The notes below the pieces were generated by a model. It was not told where the DNA came from, did no database searches, and saw only the letters and a program-made list of their open reading frames with translations. Made by a program: the position numbers and the translations under genes. Shown piece by piece: positions 10,800 to 22,334 of a DNA stretch of 64,000 nt. Each line of letters starts with the position of its first letter. Position 1 is the first letter of the stretch. Source of the DNA: Chinchilla lanigera (taxonomy: Eukaryota > Chordata > Mammalia > Rodentia > Chinchillidae); contig NW_004955480.1 in the NCBI RefSeq assembly GCF_000276665.1, positions 8,657,771 to 8,721,770 on the forward strand, given 5' to 3'.

Positions 10800-11900
10800 G
10801 ATACTTTAATAAGGACTTGGGGAGTTCAAATAACCAAGCATCTCACTGAATTACTGCATTCACACCAAGCTTTCTCCTTCTGAAAGAAAAATCTTTAGAT
10901 GTCATTAAAAATAAAAAAAGTTCAAAGCCATTGAAATTTAACCCAAACAGAAAGTCAAAAGCCTTAAATAAAATATGTCTGGGTTGATTTCCGGCCCTGG
11001 CATAGATTTTATTAATCCTGTTTTTCTTTTTTATCTTTCAACTTTCCTCTTGTACGCTTTGCGTATTTCTCCCACTGAAGTTTTTAGCTTTCACTTTGAA
11101 CTTAGCTCTTTGAGAACTACCGCCATATCCAATATGGATCTTTGTTTTATTTGTCCCTTTTATCAGGGAAAGAATGCAATTTCCTACCAAGTGTTAATCT
11201 GAGATTAAAAAGGATTTCAAATTATCTTTAGACAAAAGGTCTACAATATTCATTACTTGGAAGAAAGGAAGAACACTAAATCTGCAGACTTTCAAGTCAC
11301 TTTAGAAAAACTCATATGTGCCCCTTACTTTGGAACTACAAAATTGTTTCACTGTTTTGTATTAAAACACTTAATAAAATTACTACTATGGAGTTCCATG
11401 GTCCAAAATGGGTAATCACAGCCAGCTGTGCCCCATCTCGGATCATTCTTCTCTGTTTTACATGACAACATTGTCCAGCCGTCTTGCTCTCTGAACAAGG
11501 CTAAAGAGATCAGCCTGGGAATTACAGTTCCAAAGGTGTTGCTAATTCATGGCTGTCTGCAAAATCAGAAAGAAAAACCCATTTATTAAGAGCCTAAACT
11601 CTGAGAAAGGAGGTCCATGATGTAGCCATTGATACTAGTCAGTGTGTATAAAATAAGTTTTTCTCAGAGGTGGTTGAAGAGCTGAGGAGTGTTTCTGCAA
11701 ACAGTGATAGTGTCACAATGTTTGTGACAAATGATAGTGCCAGTTTTGGACAGAGATTTTGCTTAATTTCTGGCTCTGCCTTTTTAAGTGTGGGTTTTAA
11801 TGGAGCAATTGAACATCTATGTATAAGATAATCTCTGCAAATCGCTCTGAAGGCCATGTCAGAAGTACAAAAGGTGGATAATGACCCCTTACAGTGATAA
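10800..11900. other. Unassigned unique sequence
   Basis: No repeat or exon was recognised. Open frames of 72-75 codons on either strand lack recognisable features. Confidence 0.5.
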
Positions 11901-11904
11901 TAAT

Positions 11905-12060
11905 AAAAGAATATATTAACAGCACATCTTTATTGAACTCCTACTCTGTGTCAGGTGTTCAGTAAAAGTGCTCTGTATTTAATAATTAAATTTTCTTCTT
12001 GTTCTTACCACTACCTTACAAATGGAGAACCTGAGGCACACTGTGAGGATTAAGCAGTGT
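11905..12060 (-). mobile_element. MIR, antisense
   Basis: 'tttattgaactcctactctgtgtcaggtgt' is followed by 'acaaatggagaacctgaggcac', the reverse complement of MIR. Confidence 0.7.
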
Positions 12061-12067
12061 CACCAGG

Positions 12068-12235
12068 ATGGAAGCTCCCTGAAGGCAAGGACTTTAGATC
12101 GTACTGTTTACCTTACTGCCTGAAATTGCTTTGTGTATTTTGCATCCTTCCTGGTGGGCAAGATGAGCCTCAACCCTTAGAATGGTGCCTGATATCTGGT
12201 GGAAGCTTAATAAAGTTCATTGAATGAATACATAC
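12068..12235 (+). mobile_element. L2 LINE 3' end
   Basis: 'gaagctccctgaaggcaagg' leads to 'cttagaatggtgcctgatat' and ends 'aataaagttcattgaatgaat', the classic 3' end of L2 in sense orientation. Confidence 0.7.
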
Positions 12236-12289
12236 TTTAATACCTAACGGAGTACCTTCCTCAAATTCGGTGTTAAATAATTAGCTGGC

Positions 12290-12455
12290 TTCATTTACAG
12301 GAACTTCTATTATGCCATGCATAAGTTACCATGTGCCGTGCCTACAGCTGGGTTTTATCTTCATTACTTCATTTCATTCTCACTGTAATTCTATACAAGC
12401 AGTACTATTATGAATCCCATTCTGCAGATGTGAATGTTGAGGCCTGTGATAGTTA
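12290..12455 (-). mobile_element. MIR, antisense
   Basis: 'taccatgtgccgtgcctaca' is followed by 'ttctcactgtaattctat' and 'tctgcagatgtgaatgttgag', reverse MIR landmarks. Confidence 0.6.
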
Positions 12456-12459
12456 AGTG

Positions 12460-13190
12460 ATCGTGTCCACTTAAGTAAATAATGCCCAACTAAAGTGGAT
12501 CAGCATAGTTCTGGGTTTGGAAGACCTACCCTTGGGAGGATTATCACCAGAATAATATGAAAGGGAAATGAAGAAGAAAGTCTTCTTGTATTTCTTTGGA
12601 AGAGTTTCAGTTTTCACCTTTGCCTTGGATGTTGTCTCCTGGATTCCTTGCAGACTCTTTAGCCTTGCAGCACAGAGCTTTCAGCCTCCTGATATGGACT
12701 CATGGGACTCTATAGAGTGAGCTCCAGGCCTTTGACTGCATTCTTCAGACCTCCAGCACCCAGACAACTATACCTTTTGCTCTCTCTCATACTGCATTCT
12801 GTGTGCAGCACTGAACCAATCTTGTAAATTCTTACATATTCATATATCTTGCATTAAATCTGTTTCTCTAGCAAGCACTGAGTGGTACAAAACCAAAGAG
12901 ATTCTTACTGCTCAACGTCACACTCTTGTGGTGTCAGCCATCCTCCAGACGATGTCTGCTTGCCTTCAAACTCCATGTTCTCCATCACAAGATCATGCTA
13001 TGCAAGGTTGTATTTGAAACTTAAAATAGAGCTCAACGGACACAGAGCTCAGCATTTACAGAACAGAATACTTAGCTACTCTTCAGTTCAATAGTAGCTT
13101 ATGTTCTTTTTTTTCCTATTCAGCTATTATTCTTTTTGCAGTTTACCTCTAATTTCAGCCTATGCAAGACTTTTTGATTATTGCACACAG
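12460..13190. other. Unassigned unique sequence
   Basis: No repeat or exon was recognised. Confidence 0.45.
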
Positions 13191-13194
13191 GCCC

Positions 13195-13310
13195 TAGGAC
13201 AATGTCCGAAACCCTTAGCATGCTGTACAAGGAGCTTCACAAAGTAACCACAACTCTTTGGCATGGTGTCAGTGGCTAATAGGTATCTGTTGAGTGAATG
13301 GACTTATTTT
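13195..13310 (+). mobile_element. L2-like 3' fragment
   Basis: 'gtgtcagtggctaataggtatctgttgagtga' type sequence at 13266-13300 resembles the 3' terminus of L2. It is short. Confidence 0.4.
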
Positions 13311-13502
13311 TATAAATGATTTCCTTGTTTCCCCACATTCAGCCAATATAAAGGTATGTCTGCCTTTAAGTTGTTTCATACATCTTTCATCCCTAGCAGT
13401 GTTAAAGATGGAGTCTAGGTGACATCAGGTATTTAATTAGCATTTGTTGAAAGAATGACAAATTTATAAACTCTCATTATTCAAATGTGTTCTGATAGTA
13501 AT

Positions 13503-13640
13503 CAAGTTCATTCATTCATTCACTCAACTTCTATTGAAAGACTACACTTCAGATTCTACTCTTCATAGCAGAAGCAAAGAGATGAATAAAACATTAACTT
13601 TGTGCTTAAAGGTACTATGGGAAACGGTTAAATCACAAAT
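13503..13640 (-). mobile_element. L2 3' end, antisense
   Basis: 'ttcattcattcattcactca' is followed by an L2-like reverse sequence including 'agagatgaataaaacattaa'. The repeated TTCA is the reverse of the L2 TGAA 3' repeat. Confidence 0.55.
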
Positions 13641-13977
13641 CTTAAAAAACTGAAAAATTGAACTTGAGAAATAACTTTCAAAACCCTCAAGAGCCTTAAG
13701 AGTCCTGTATCTACTGTAACAGATTCCAGAAATTCCACTGTTATTTCTTCATGAAACACTCTCCTACCATTATATTTTATAAAGTACATACTGGACAAGA
13801 ACCCATTAATTTCAAGAATGGTTGGATCAAGAGCATCCAGAGAGCATTTCCTGCTTTTTCAATCTGCTGATTGTACTTGCAATTATAACAAGTATAGGGA
13901 ATTATAAACAGACTCAGTATTTTGATGAAAAATCTTCCAGACATTGAGATATATTTTCTCCTTTTGGACCATCTAAC

Positions 13978-14017
13978 CATCCATCCATCCATCCATCCAT
14001 CCACCCACCATCCATCT
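13978..14017. repeat. (CATC)n microsatellite
   Basis: About 40 bp of CATC units with a CACC interruption. Confidence 0.9.
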
Positions 14018-14164
14018 TTCCTCTCATGTCCATTTGTCTATTTATTCATCCATTGTTTTATAAATCAGGATAGTGAAACCAGAAAAAAGTGAAATGAATA
14101 GAGTCTGGCATGTAGTGACCATGCAATATACATTGGCTGCTATTATTTACTTATTCAGTGTTTT

Positions 14165-14525
14165 AATACAATAGAGTGGGGAATTTATAAATGATAGTAA
14201 TCTGTTTCTCTGAGTTCTAGAGGCTGAGATGTCCATGACCAGGCTCCAACAGACTCAGTGCTCCATGAAGGCTGGTCCTCTGCTTTATAGACAGAACCTC
14301 TGCCTGCAAGCTCTTATGGTGGTAGGGAGGGACACTGTGGTCTTCCATGGTGCACTGGCCAACATGCTCTCTTTCATCTCTCTTATAAGGGCTCTAATCC
14401 CATTCTTGAAGGTGGGATCTTCATGATGTAATTACTCCCCAAAAGACCCTACCACTTGACACTCAAGGTTGACTTCAACATGAGAATTTTAGGGAGACAC
14501 CAACTTTCAGACAAGGACATTGGGT
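14165..14525 (-). mobile_element. MST-type MaLR LTR, antisense
   Basis: Plus-strand landmarks are 'taatctgtttctctgagttctagag', 'cttataagggctctaatcccattc', 'aaaagaccctaccacttgacac' and 'cttcaacatgagaattttag'. They are the reverse of MST/MLT1-class LTRs. Confidence 0.7.
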
Positions 14526-14754
14526 TACCATTATGGACAATGGTTGATAACTGCTAAGCCACGGGGATGCAGAAATTCACCAGAGCTGGGAGGCAGATAT
14601 GCAAGCAACTCATTGCTAGTAGACTGGTACGCATGACAGAAGATGCATTTGCATTTGATAAAGGGCCTTCAGAAGACCTAAGGCCTTTATGCTCCCAGGA
14701 GATAGTGGATGTATTTACTTTTCACTAAGGCTATGAGAAAAGTAAGGTTTAATA

Positions 14755-14970
14755 CAAAGAACTTGGGTTTTGGAGCCAGGAAGCTCTGTCTTATCCTGTA
14801 CTGTCCATTTCATCTTTGGCCTCCGTCTTTCCTTCTCTGAAATGGAAACTATCACCACAACAGTAATGGAAAGTGATCTTCCTGCATTTGGTTACTAGCA
14901 AGATCAAACAAAAGAGAGTATAAAAGCGTAATCCTAGAAAATCGTGTCAAACAGTAGGTGCCTAATAAAG
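14755..14970 (+). mobile_element. MIR
   Basis: 'cttgggttttggagccagga' begins the tRNA-related/core part. 'tctgaaatggaaactatcac' and the 3' 'agtaggtgcctaataaagg' complete a nearly full MIR in sense orientation. Confidence 0.65.
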
Positions 14971-15444
14971 GCTGACTTCCTTTTGTCAGTGTAGTGATGG
15001 CAAATCCACTAGTCTCCAGAGATTTTTCACTATATTTGATATCTGAAAGTGTGGAACTTTTATTCTGTAATCATCGCTCATCAATTCTCCAGATTTCACT
15101 GTGACTGATTTTCATTATTTCCAAAGACAGTTAAAAGTGTTCCCCTCCCAGCACCAAGCTGCAAGCTCTTCTGTTAATGTGCAGACTGAACACAAGTAGA
15201 GGACCTGGTTAGCTAAATACTTCACTTGAAAAAAAAATTTGGAAAATGTGGCTAAAACATTGACTTAGCCCCAGGTAGCTACAGACATTCCCAGTGAGTT
15301 TTGAAGGATTGGTCTCAGCAGGAGAGTAAGGCCTCCTGGGGAGGTTATTTTGAAAGGGAAGACATGCATGTGGCCAGTCAAAAGCTGTTGTGATCATTAA
15401 CAAATTCTCATGTCGAGGAGCTCCTGGCCTTCTAGGCCACCTTT

Positions 15445-15530
15445 GCCAATCTAGTAATGATAACTGTGACCCTGAGAAAGTCCCTTCTCTCTGGGTCTTA
15501 GCTTTTCCACGTACGTAAAGAAGAATTTAA
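15445..15530 (+). mobile_element. MIR fragment
   Basis: 'ataactgtgaccctgagaaa' followed by 'tctctgggtcttagctttt' is a MIR core in sense orientation. Confidence 0.55.
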
Positions 15531-15867
15531 CTTAAAATCTGTTTGTGGACCATGAGGTAGACCCTCAGGATTTCAAAGAAGCATCATACTGTTTATTGGG
15601 AGCCTATGGTAGGTAGGGGACAGGCAGGATTCTATGCATCCACACCCTCCTTCTAATAGGGAAGCTCCACGTTCATTTAATATATATGAGGCTTTGGAGA
15701 GGATATTTATAAAACTAAATTCCTCTGGTGATCATGTTTGAAATCCATCAGTTGAGATGATTTGACTTGGCTGGAGGAATTCTGTTATCAGTGTAAACAG
15801 ATGCGGACTGCCTGCAGGGAAGCAATCAATCAGTGTGAGTATTTTTAGGTTCACTTGTAGATATGGA

Positions 15868-16015
15868 GAGCAGCACCTCAAATTTAAACGTGCAGCTGGA
15901 TCATCTGCAGATCTTATTAAGATGCAGATTCCAAGTCAGCAGGCTTCTCCTGCTTATTATTCTCATAAGCTCTGGACGCTGCCAAAGCTGCTGGTCCATG
16001 CGCCATGAGAACGGA
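15868..16015 (+). mobile_element. MER5A hAT-Charlie MITE
   Basis: Landmarks in order are 'cctcaaatttaaacgtgcag', 'atcttattaagatgcagatt', 'aagtcagcaggct', 'ctcataagctctggacgctg' and 'gctgctggtccatgcgcca'. This matches MER5A over nearly its whole length in sense orientation. Confidence 0.75.
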
Positions 16016-16194
16016 GAGAAAAATCCAGCTCTCTGCGATGGAGAAACAGCCACTTTAGGAAGACTTCTGGAAAGGGTTCCATGCAGCGTTTTCCAGTCAG
16101 CCTTCACTTAATCAAAGAAAACCTCAAACTCCTGTTTCTGGAGTGATTTCAGTTAACCTACGCTCTATCTGTAATCTCTGAGAAAATTTATTGA

Positions 16195-16665
16195 TTGAGC
16201 AATTGTATCAATTTTCTACAGCTGCCGCAAACCAATTACCACATACTTAGTGGGTTGAATGAAAGATGTGTCATTCCACTGTTCTGTAGGCCAGTAGTAT
16301 TACACAGGCCTTACTGCGTTAACAATCCAGGTATCCACAGCGCTATGTTCTGCTCTGGAGACTTCAGGAGGAACCCAACTTCTGTGCCTTTTCTGGTTTT
16401 TAAAGGCTCTCTGCCTTCTTTGGCTGGTGATCCTTTTTCTCAATCTTCTAATCCAGTAGGGACAATTTTGAGTTCTTCTCACATTCCATTACTTTCCAGA
16501 CCCCCTGAACCAACCCAGAACACTTCTCCCCATTTTAGGGCCCCTAACCTAATCACATCTGCAAAGTCTCCTTTACCTGTACGGTAACGTGCTCAGACAT
16601 TCTAGGAGAATAGGATGTGGGCATCTTCGGGTGTGTGTGGGCCATCATTTTGCCTACATCCTCGA
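16195..16665 (-). mobile_element. MLT1 LTR, antisense
   Basis: 'ctacagctgccgcaaaccaattaccac', 'tagtgggttgaatgaaagatg', 'ggcccctaacctaatcacatctgcaaag' and 'gacattctaggagaatagga' follow the reverse MLT1 order. The 130-codon frame at 16195-16587 lies inside this LTR and is not a gene. Confidence 0.65.
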
Positions 16666-16669
16666 GAAA

Positions 16670-17385
16670 CAGCACACGAAGTGTTTCCAAGTCACACGGA
16701 GAAATTGTGAGGAAATGGTAAACATGGAGGTGTGAGAGGAAATAGCAACAACTGGCGTTGGAGGAAGTGTGGAGCTCAGATCTTCATGGTCTGAACATAA
16801 TTGAGGGGCCCTGCGCAGTGTAGCAAAGTGAGGTGGGGCGGCCATGCTGGGGGACAGGACTTTGGATGGGAGCGGGGTAGAAGAGAAGACAGAGGACATG
16901 CAAATGCCGACTGGTATAGGAGGAGATGAGGAAACGATTGTAAGAATGAGGAGAGAGAGCATCACGGGAAGAACATAAGTGAGTTGGGGTCACCGCTGGG
17001 CTCCAGTGAACTCCTTCAGGAAAAGAAGCCGCCTCCCTTCTCACTACCAGCAGTGTGGCCCCAGGTACTAAAGCATGATAATTCAAGTGGGAGGGAGTCC
17101 TTGATAAAGGAGAACTCTGTGATTAAAATCAAAAACAAATGACAGAAATCGAGGAATTTAAAAGAAGAGAACGTAGAGATAAATTTCATTTTGACATTAA
17201 ATTGCAAATGGGAGGCAAATCAAGCAGATTGTGACTTAAACCGATCTGAGAAGAAGACAGAGGAAGAAACGATCTAAATTAGGGCTCTGGGGAGCCCTTA
17301 AAGGGCCAGGCTCCCCTGTAAAAATACTCCTGTTACTGTGTGGGTTACAGGCAAGTAACCCAGTGGCCCGGGCAGCTGAGTGCCA
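16670..17385. other. Unassigned unique sequence
   Basis: No repeat was named and no exon is supported. The overlapping minus-strand open frames of about 100 codons (16654-17086) have no recognisable protein features. Confidence 0.45.
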
Positions 17386-17387
17386 CA

Positions 17388-17545
17388 GAGAGAGCGTGGA
17401 CTTGCGCTTCAGTGCCACCACTCACCAGCTGTGTGACCTTCTTCCAGTGCTTAAATCTCTCAAAACCTCCACTTTTGACTGAAAAGTAGGGTTTTCTAAC
17501 TCACATGGCTATTGTAAAGATTAGTGAGGCGGAGGGTGAGAATGT
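17388..17545 (+). mobile_element. MIR
   Basis: 'ccaccactcaccagctgtgtgacctt' leads to 'ctctcaaaacctcc' and 'tggctattgtaaagattagtg', a full-core MIR in sense orientation. Confidence 0.7.
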
Positions 17546-17549
17546 ATAT

Positions 17550-18334
17550 GAGCAGGAGCTTATCCAGTTACTCGGGCTGCGGTGCAGGACAGGTAAGGCA
17601 GAGTGTGACCACTCACGGCAGTGCATGAGCACTCTTCCTCCTCCTGGACCCTTCCCTGCTGTGCTTGTTTGGCTAACAGATCTGGCTCACCCGTTGTTAT
17701 GCAGCACATGTCAGAGCTCCTTAGGAGCCCTCTCCCTGCTCACAGTCTACCCAGAATCCTCTGATGCAAAGTCCTCACAGACTGCCTGTGTAGAAAGCTA
17801 AACTACTCAGCTGTTCAATATCCACCATGTTTGACTCTAGCCTTCATTTTCTACTCCTGCAACATGTACTTTTGACTCCAGTCCAAGGACTCATTTCCTG
17901 TTAGGAACTCCGCTGGCTCCCATCTGCTTCTGGCCCCGCCCTGCAGTTGAGGATTCTCACTTTCCCTCACACGTTCTTCTCTAACTGGAATGTCTCTTTT
18001 CTTTCCACGTCATTGCATCTGTGATGGGGGTGGGGGAGGGAGAGAGGAGGGCGGAGAGTGTGAGCGGGAATGCTGAGGGGGTGATGCTGATGGGGGGCGG
18101 GGCAGCACAGGTGTTGGCATACAGAAGAAGGAGCAGGCACAGGAGGCAAGAAGTGCTTACCCCAAAGCAGGCCCCAAATCCCCTCAAACTGGAAGATGGC
18201 AGAGGCTGAGTGGAGATGGGTGAGATATATATGACTCATCCTTTTGAGGCCCGTAATCCCTGTTATGAAGGGAGGTGGAAGAGGACATCAGAATTATCCA
18301 GATTCCTTGAGGTGTCTCAGAAGGTCTGGCCCCT
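17550..18334. other. Unassigned, GC-richer stretch
   Basis: A G-rich plus strand at 18018-18110 (gggggtgggggagggag) is locally skewed. Pieces near 17620-17770 may be old L2, but I cannot place them. No exon is supported. Confidence 0.4.
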
Positions 18335-18640
18335 GGTCCGCTCAGCGGCCTCAGTATTTACTGCTCCCACTTGCACTTACCTTGCAGCCCCAGCCTCGCT
18401 ACTCACACTCTATCGTTTGCTTCTTTCATTTCTTACATTCTTCTCCAGGGCCTGGAATGCACTTCCTCTGCTTCGTCCATCTCCCAACCCTTTTCAGCAC
18501 AGCTCTGATGCCTGCCAAGAAGCTTTCAGTGATGTTTCGTGGCCTCCCTTTCCTTCACACTGCCTGGTCCCTCCTGTGTCTCTGCTCCTCTCCCTGTGCT
18601 CACACTGTGACAGCGTCCTGCTTCCTGCATTCCCCTCCTT
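18335..18640 (+). mobile_element. L2 LINE, sense
   Basis: 'ctccagggcctggaatgcacttcctctgc', 'agctctgatgcctgcc' and 'tggcctccctttccttcacactgcctggtcc' follow the L2 3'-half order. Two long open frames (190 codons at 18210-18782 and 192 at 18244-18822) overlap here in different frames. They reflect stop-poor L2 sequence, not a gene. Confidence 0.55.
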
Positions 18641-18829
18641 CACTTTCTGGCCCTGTCACTGTAGATGGCCAAGCACAGGAACTGTGGGTCACGCATCTGC
18701 GAGTGGCTGGTGCCTTGTCTGTCATGCTGTGGGTACACGGAAACCTTTGTACCAAACTGAATCCCTTAGGAAGATTTGTTGACATGGCAGGTAGGGGACC
18801 AAACTTTGAAGCTATATGGTAAAGATCTA

Positions 18830-21440
18830 AGAATGACAGTGGCTTTATTACACAAAGAGAACAGAGATGAAATCGGTATAACAGATACTGTTGCATGGAC
18901 AAATACAAAGAGTTTAATAAAAAAAATTGTGGGATAGCCTCAGCCAGCAAATTAGAAGCTATCAGTGGGGTGCTGTTTTGTGTAAATCAGGAGTCATTAT
19001 GATTAAGGCCTAGAAGTGCTTCCACTTCACCCAAATCCTGATGTGTGAGTGGAGAGCCAGGTAGGCAGAAAGCTAAGAGGAAGAAACTACTCAACAGAAC
19101 TGTTCTTGTCCCTCAGTTGAATTATTTTTTCTGTACAACAAACCCTCCAAATAGTAAGCATTACTATTTCCTCACAATCCTTCCAGTCATCTGTGTGGCT
19201 TTCTGCTCAGTGCTGGCATCTTGGTGGGCCCGAAGGTCTCTGGTGATTCCATTCGCTTGTAAAATAGCTGCAAGATCCTTGGTCTCCAGAGCCTGACAAG
19301 GGAAAGTTATCCAACTCCATCGCGTCTCTCCTTCTAGCATACTTGATAAGCTTCTGCACATTCTTGCCTCAGAGATCCAAAAAGCAGCAAGAAAGAGCAA
19401 ATCCTAGTGAGTAAGTGTCTGTTGGTATCGCTCTTTCTTCTGACCCATGGGCAAAGCAGCTCATGTGATGAAACCGTCAGTGTGACAGGATGGAGGGCCT
19501 GTGTGCAGGGAGGCAGGACCCATGGGGTCGACCATAGGAAGAGTTGAGCAAGCTCTGAGAGATGCCCAGGGTGGGATGCAACTTCCCCTTTGTGAGATCT
19601 TCAGACTGAGGTGAGTGGTGTGTGTGTGTGGAGGGGGGTTGGAGCATAGTAGTAGGATGGCCATTGATTTGGCCAAAGAAGAGTGTGAGTCACTTCCAGA
19701 CAAATCGAGTAATTACCTGTGTGAAATTCAACTGCCCCTTCTTCTCCTCCCACAGAAATCTCCAAAGCTTATCCCAACACAAAGGAGAGATACTGAGCCA
19801 TCCCAAAGAGGATACACAACCCAGAGGGTGAGCCAGAGCCCCCTGCCCATGCAATTGGTGTGAAAAATAAATAAATAAGCCCTTTTTAACACTTCAAGCC
19901 CACAAGGCTTGGGAAATTGTTGCTGCAGCATACTGTGTCTTTCACTGACAAGTATACACATAAAAAGCATAGGACTGTGGAGGCCCCAGAGATGGCTGCT
20001 GATTTTATCTGAAGAAAGAAAATCTCGGAAAGTATGAGAAAGTAGTACCCAGGACAGAGTCTAGGGGAATCCCAATTGTGGATGAGAAGCTGCCATGATA
20101 AAGATACCTGTGCACACACTAAAGTTTTCTTTATAAATTCGCATATGAAAGGGACTGATGTCCTTTTCATCTATAAGGAGCTACTTTTAAGTGAAGAAAC
20201 CTCCACCTTTAGGTTTTTCTGGGTCACTTTATACCCTGCAAGTCAGTTTATCAAAGACTCAGAGAAAAGATGTACAGATCAATGTTTGAACAAGCTAAGC
20301 TAGATTCCTGTGTGGATATAAAAATCCTAACACCCTCTTAAGTAAACAGGAGCATTCATAAGTCTAAGCAAAGAGAAAGGAGAGAATATTCATTTTGGTT
20401 CTTGTGGTCACCTTCTTCTTTTTGTTTTCTTGAGTTTGTTTTATACACCCCTAGAAAACTCAGGCTTGTATTGCTACTGACTTCTGTCCCCGGCCCAAGG
20501 GGACAGGAAATATTTTTACAAACATCTGACTTCTAGTAAAAAGCTGCAGAGTGGAGGAGTCTAAGGACTCACTTTGCTTCCTGGAGTCATTTGTTGCAGA
20601 AAACTTTTCTTTTCTGTCTTTGGAGGTGTCTGGAGCATTGTTGAATAGCACACTTTCCCCTGCTGTGGATATCTGAGAAATAGAATTGTTTTTGGCATTG
20701 TGGTCTGACATCATGATTTCCCTGGGTTTAGGGAGAGGCAGCCAGAATGCTCAAGTCTGGTAATTTTGTAGGTGGAGTATGTGCTGACCGTCTTCCTGCT
20801 GTGTGTCCTAGCTGTGCACTAATTTTCTTCTTCTGAGAAGCAGCACGAAGAAGCAGTATGGAATAACACTCAAGTCTAACTCTGCCAAGCCAGGGCTCTA
20901 TTTCATGTCAAATTGCACATCAAATGCAGGTGGCAATGGGTGATAACACTCCAGGGACAGAACTTCCATCTTCACCTCTAAGTCCCAGTGTCAGAAGCAA
21001 ATCCGGGGGATTTGGCTCTGCATTTGGAGCTAGGCTGCTCTCTTGTGGGCAATTAACTCAAACTCCCGTGTTTAAACTTTGGGATGATTCAACTTCCTTT
21101 GACCTGGGCTAGGCAGGAGAGCTGTTTTATCCTGTAGGTATGTGAGAAAACTACAGAAGGCTCTCTCTGCATGACATTTCCTGGCTGTCAAGTTTTGTCT
21201 ACTTGGAATCTTCTTTAATGTCTCACCTAGCTGCCTTTGCTTGTTTTTTTGCTAGCTATCTCTGTAGCTCCTCCTCCAGAAAGCATCCCTGCCGCCTCTG
21301 TCTGAGTCAGATGCTTCTCTTCCCTGCCTCCTTGCACCTTGGGTGCTCTGCTTCCATGTCATTTGTTATCCTTTGCTCTAAGTGCCCAGCAGGAGCACCA
21401 GCCTGGTCTAGTTGAGATGTGTGCTGTGCCGGGACTTCAT
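18830..21440. other. Unassigned sequence without supported genes
   Basis: Open frames are under 100 codons. A short GT run lies at 19617-19629. The piece at 21195-21420 resembles an old L2 3' region but is too diverged to assign. Confidence 0.45.
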
Positions 21441-21444
21441 GTAG

Positions 21445-21575
21445 GTGTCCCATCCAAACTCATAGCAATTCAGTGAGGTTTGTGCTACTGATTTAAGGTT
21501 GGTGCCATTTGGGGACAAGGACATGGAAGGGTCAGGGATTAAGTGCTTTGTGAAGCTCATACCATTAGCAACTGG
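21445..21575 (-). mobile_element. MIR-like, antisense
   Basis: 'catagcaattcagtgaggtt', 'tggggacaaggacatgga' and 'attaagtgctttgtgaagctc' fit a diverged reverse MIR. Confidence 0.45.
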
Positions 21576-21614
21576 CATTTCATACTCAAAGCAAGGTCCC
21601 TTACTTGAGGGAAT

Positions 21615-21892
21615 TAACTTCTTGAAAGTGAGTCGTATTGCATTTCTCTATGCAGCAACAACGATGCTTTTATCCATAGTCTGAACAGTGGATAGTGCAC
21701 TCTTCCATTTCTTTTTTTGGTAAAGCTCTGCACGAGAGGTTGAACCGAAGTCTTTACAATTGATCTAAGTAGACACATCTTAAAATTGGTTCCAAGACAC
21801 TTTTCACTCCAATTCTACAGAAGACATCAAGGGTGCAATTGCTCATCCACCTGAGCCTACCAGAGAGGAAATAAGCAGGAACCATCGTGTGT
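21615..21892 (+). repeat. Unclassified interspersed repeat, copy 1
   Basis: This roughly 278-bp segment aligns by eye with 24238-24530. Shared blocks in order are 'taacttcttgaaag', 'agcaacaacgatg' against 'agctacaattatg', 'gtctgaacag' against 'gcctgaataa', 'gtaaagctctgcacgagagg' against 'gtaaagctgtgtatcagagg', 'tgcaattgctcatccac' against 'tgcagttgctcatctac', and 'aggaaccatcgtgtg' against 'aggaaaccgttatgtg'. I cannot name the family. It could be an unrecognised LTR or DNA transposon, or a local duplication. Confidence 0.6.
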
Positions 21893-22099
21893 CCACCTTT
21901 GTGTTGTCAGCGCTCAGCCCAGTGATTGCACATGGTGGGACTTTGGAACTGACTGGCAGCCTGATCATGTACTGAAAAGAGCCACATGCAGGTGTATCTG
22001 TTAGGAGACTCCATATTCTTCAGAAGCGGGGGCTGCCACTTTGGTAGCTGTTATCTAGTCAGCATCAGTTGTGTTCTCCAGCGCAGAACAATTAAAAAC

Positions 22100-22330
22100 A
22101 ACAGCATGAATAGCAGTGAACATGTTTACAATATGTCAGGCACTCTCAGACACTCTACATTTATTAAAATTTTTAATATTTATAACAACCCCTGGAAGCA
22201 AGTCCTATTAATATCTCATTTCATTTAACATTTAAGCCTGGAAAATCCAAAAGGTCATACTTCAGAAGGAGCAACTCAGACTCTGAGATTCATTTATCTG
22301 ATCTCATGAAGTCAATATGTATTTGAACCA
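22100..22330 (-). mobile_element. MIR, antisense
   Basis: 'caatatgtcaggcactctca', 'tataacaacccctggaagcaag' and 'aggagcaactcagactctg' are reverse MIR landmarks. Confidence 0.6.
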
Positions 22331-22334
22331 AAGG

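Noticed and set aside
18210..18822. Two overlapping plus-strand open frames of 190 and 192 codons, the longest in the window.
   Set aside because: They overlap in different frames over L2-like sequence, share no recognisable domain, and an L2 remnant with few stops explains both.
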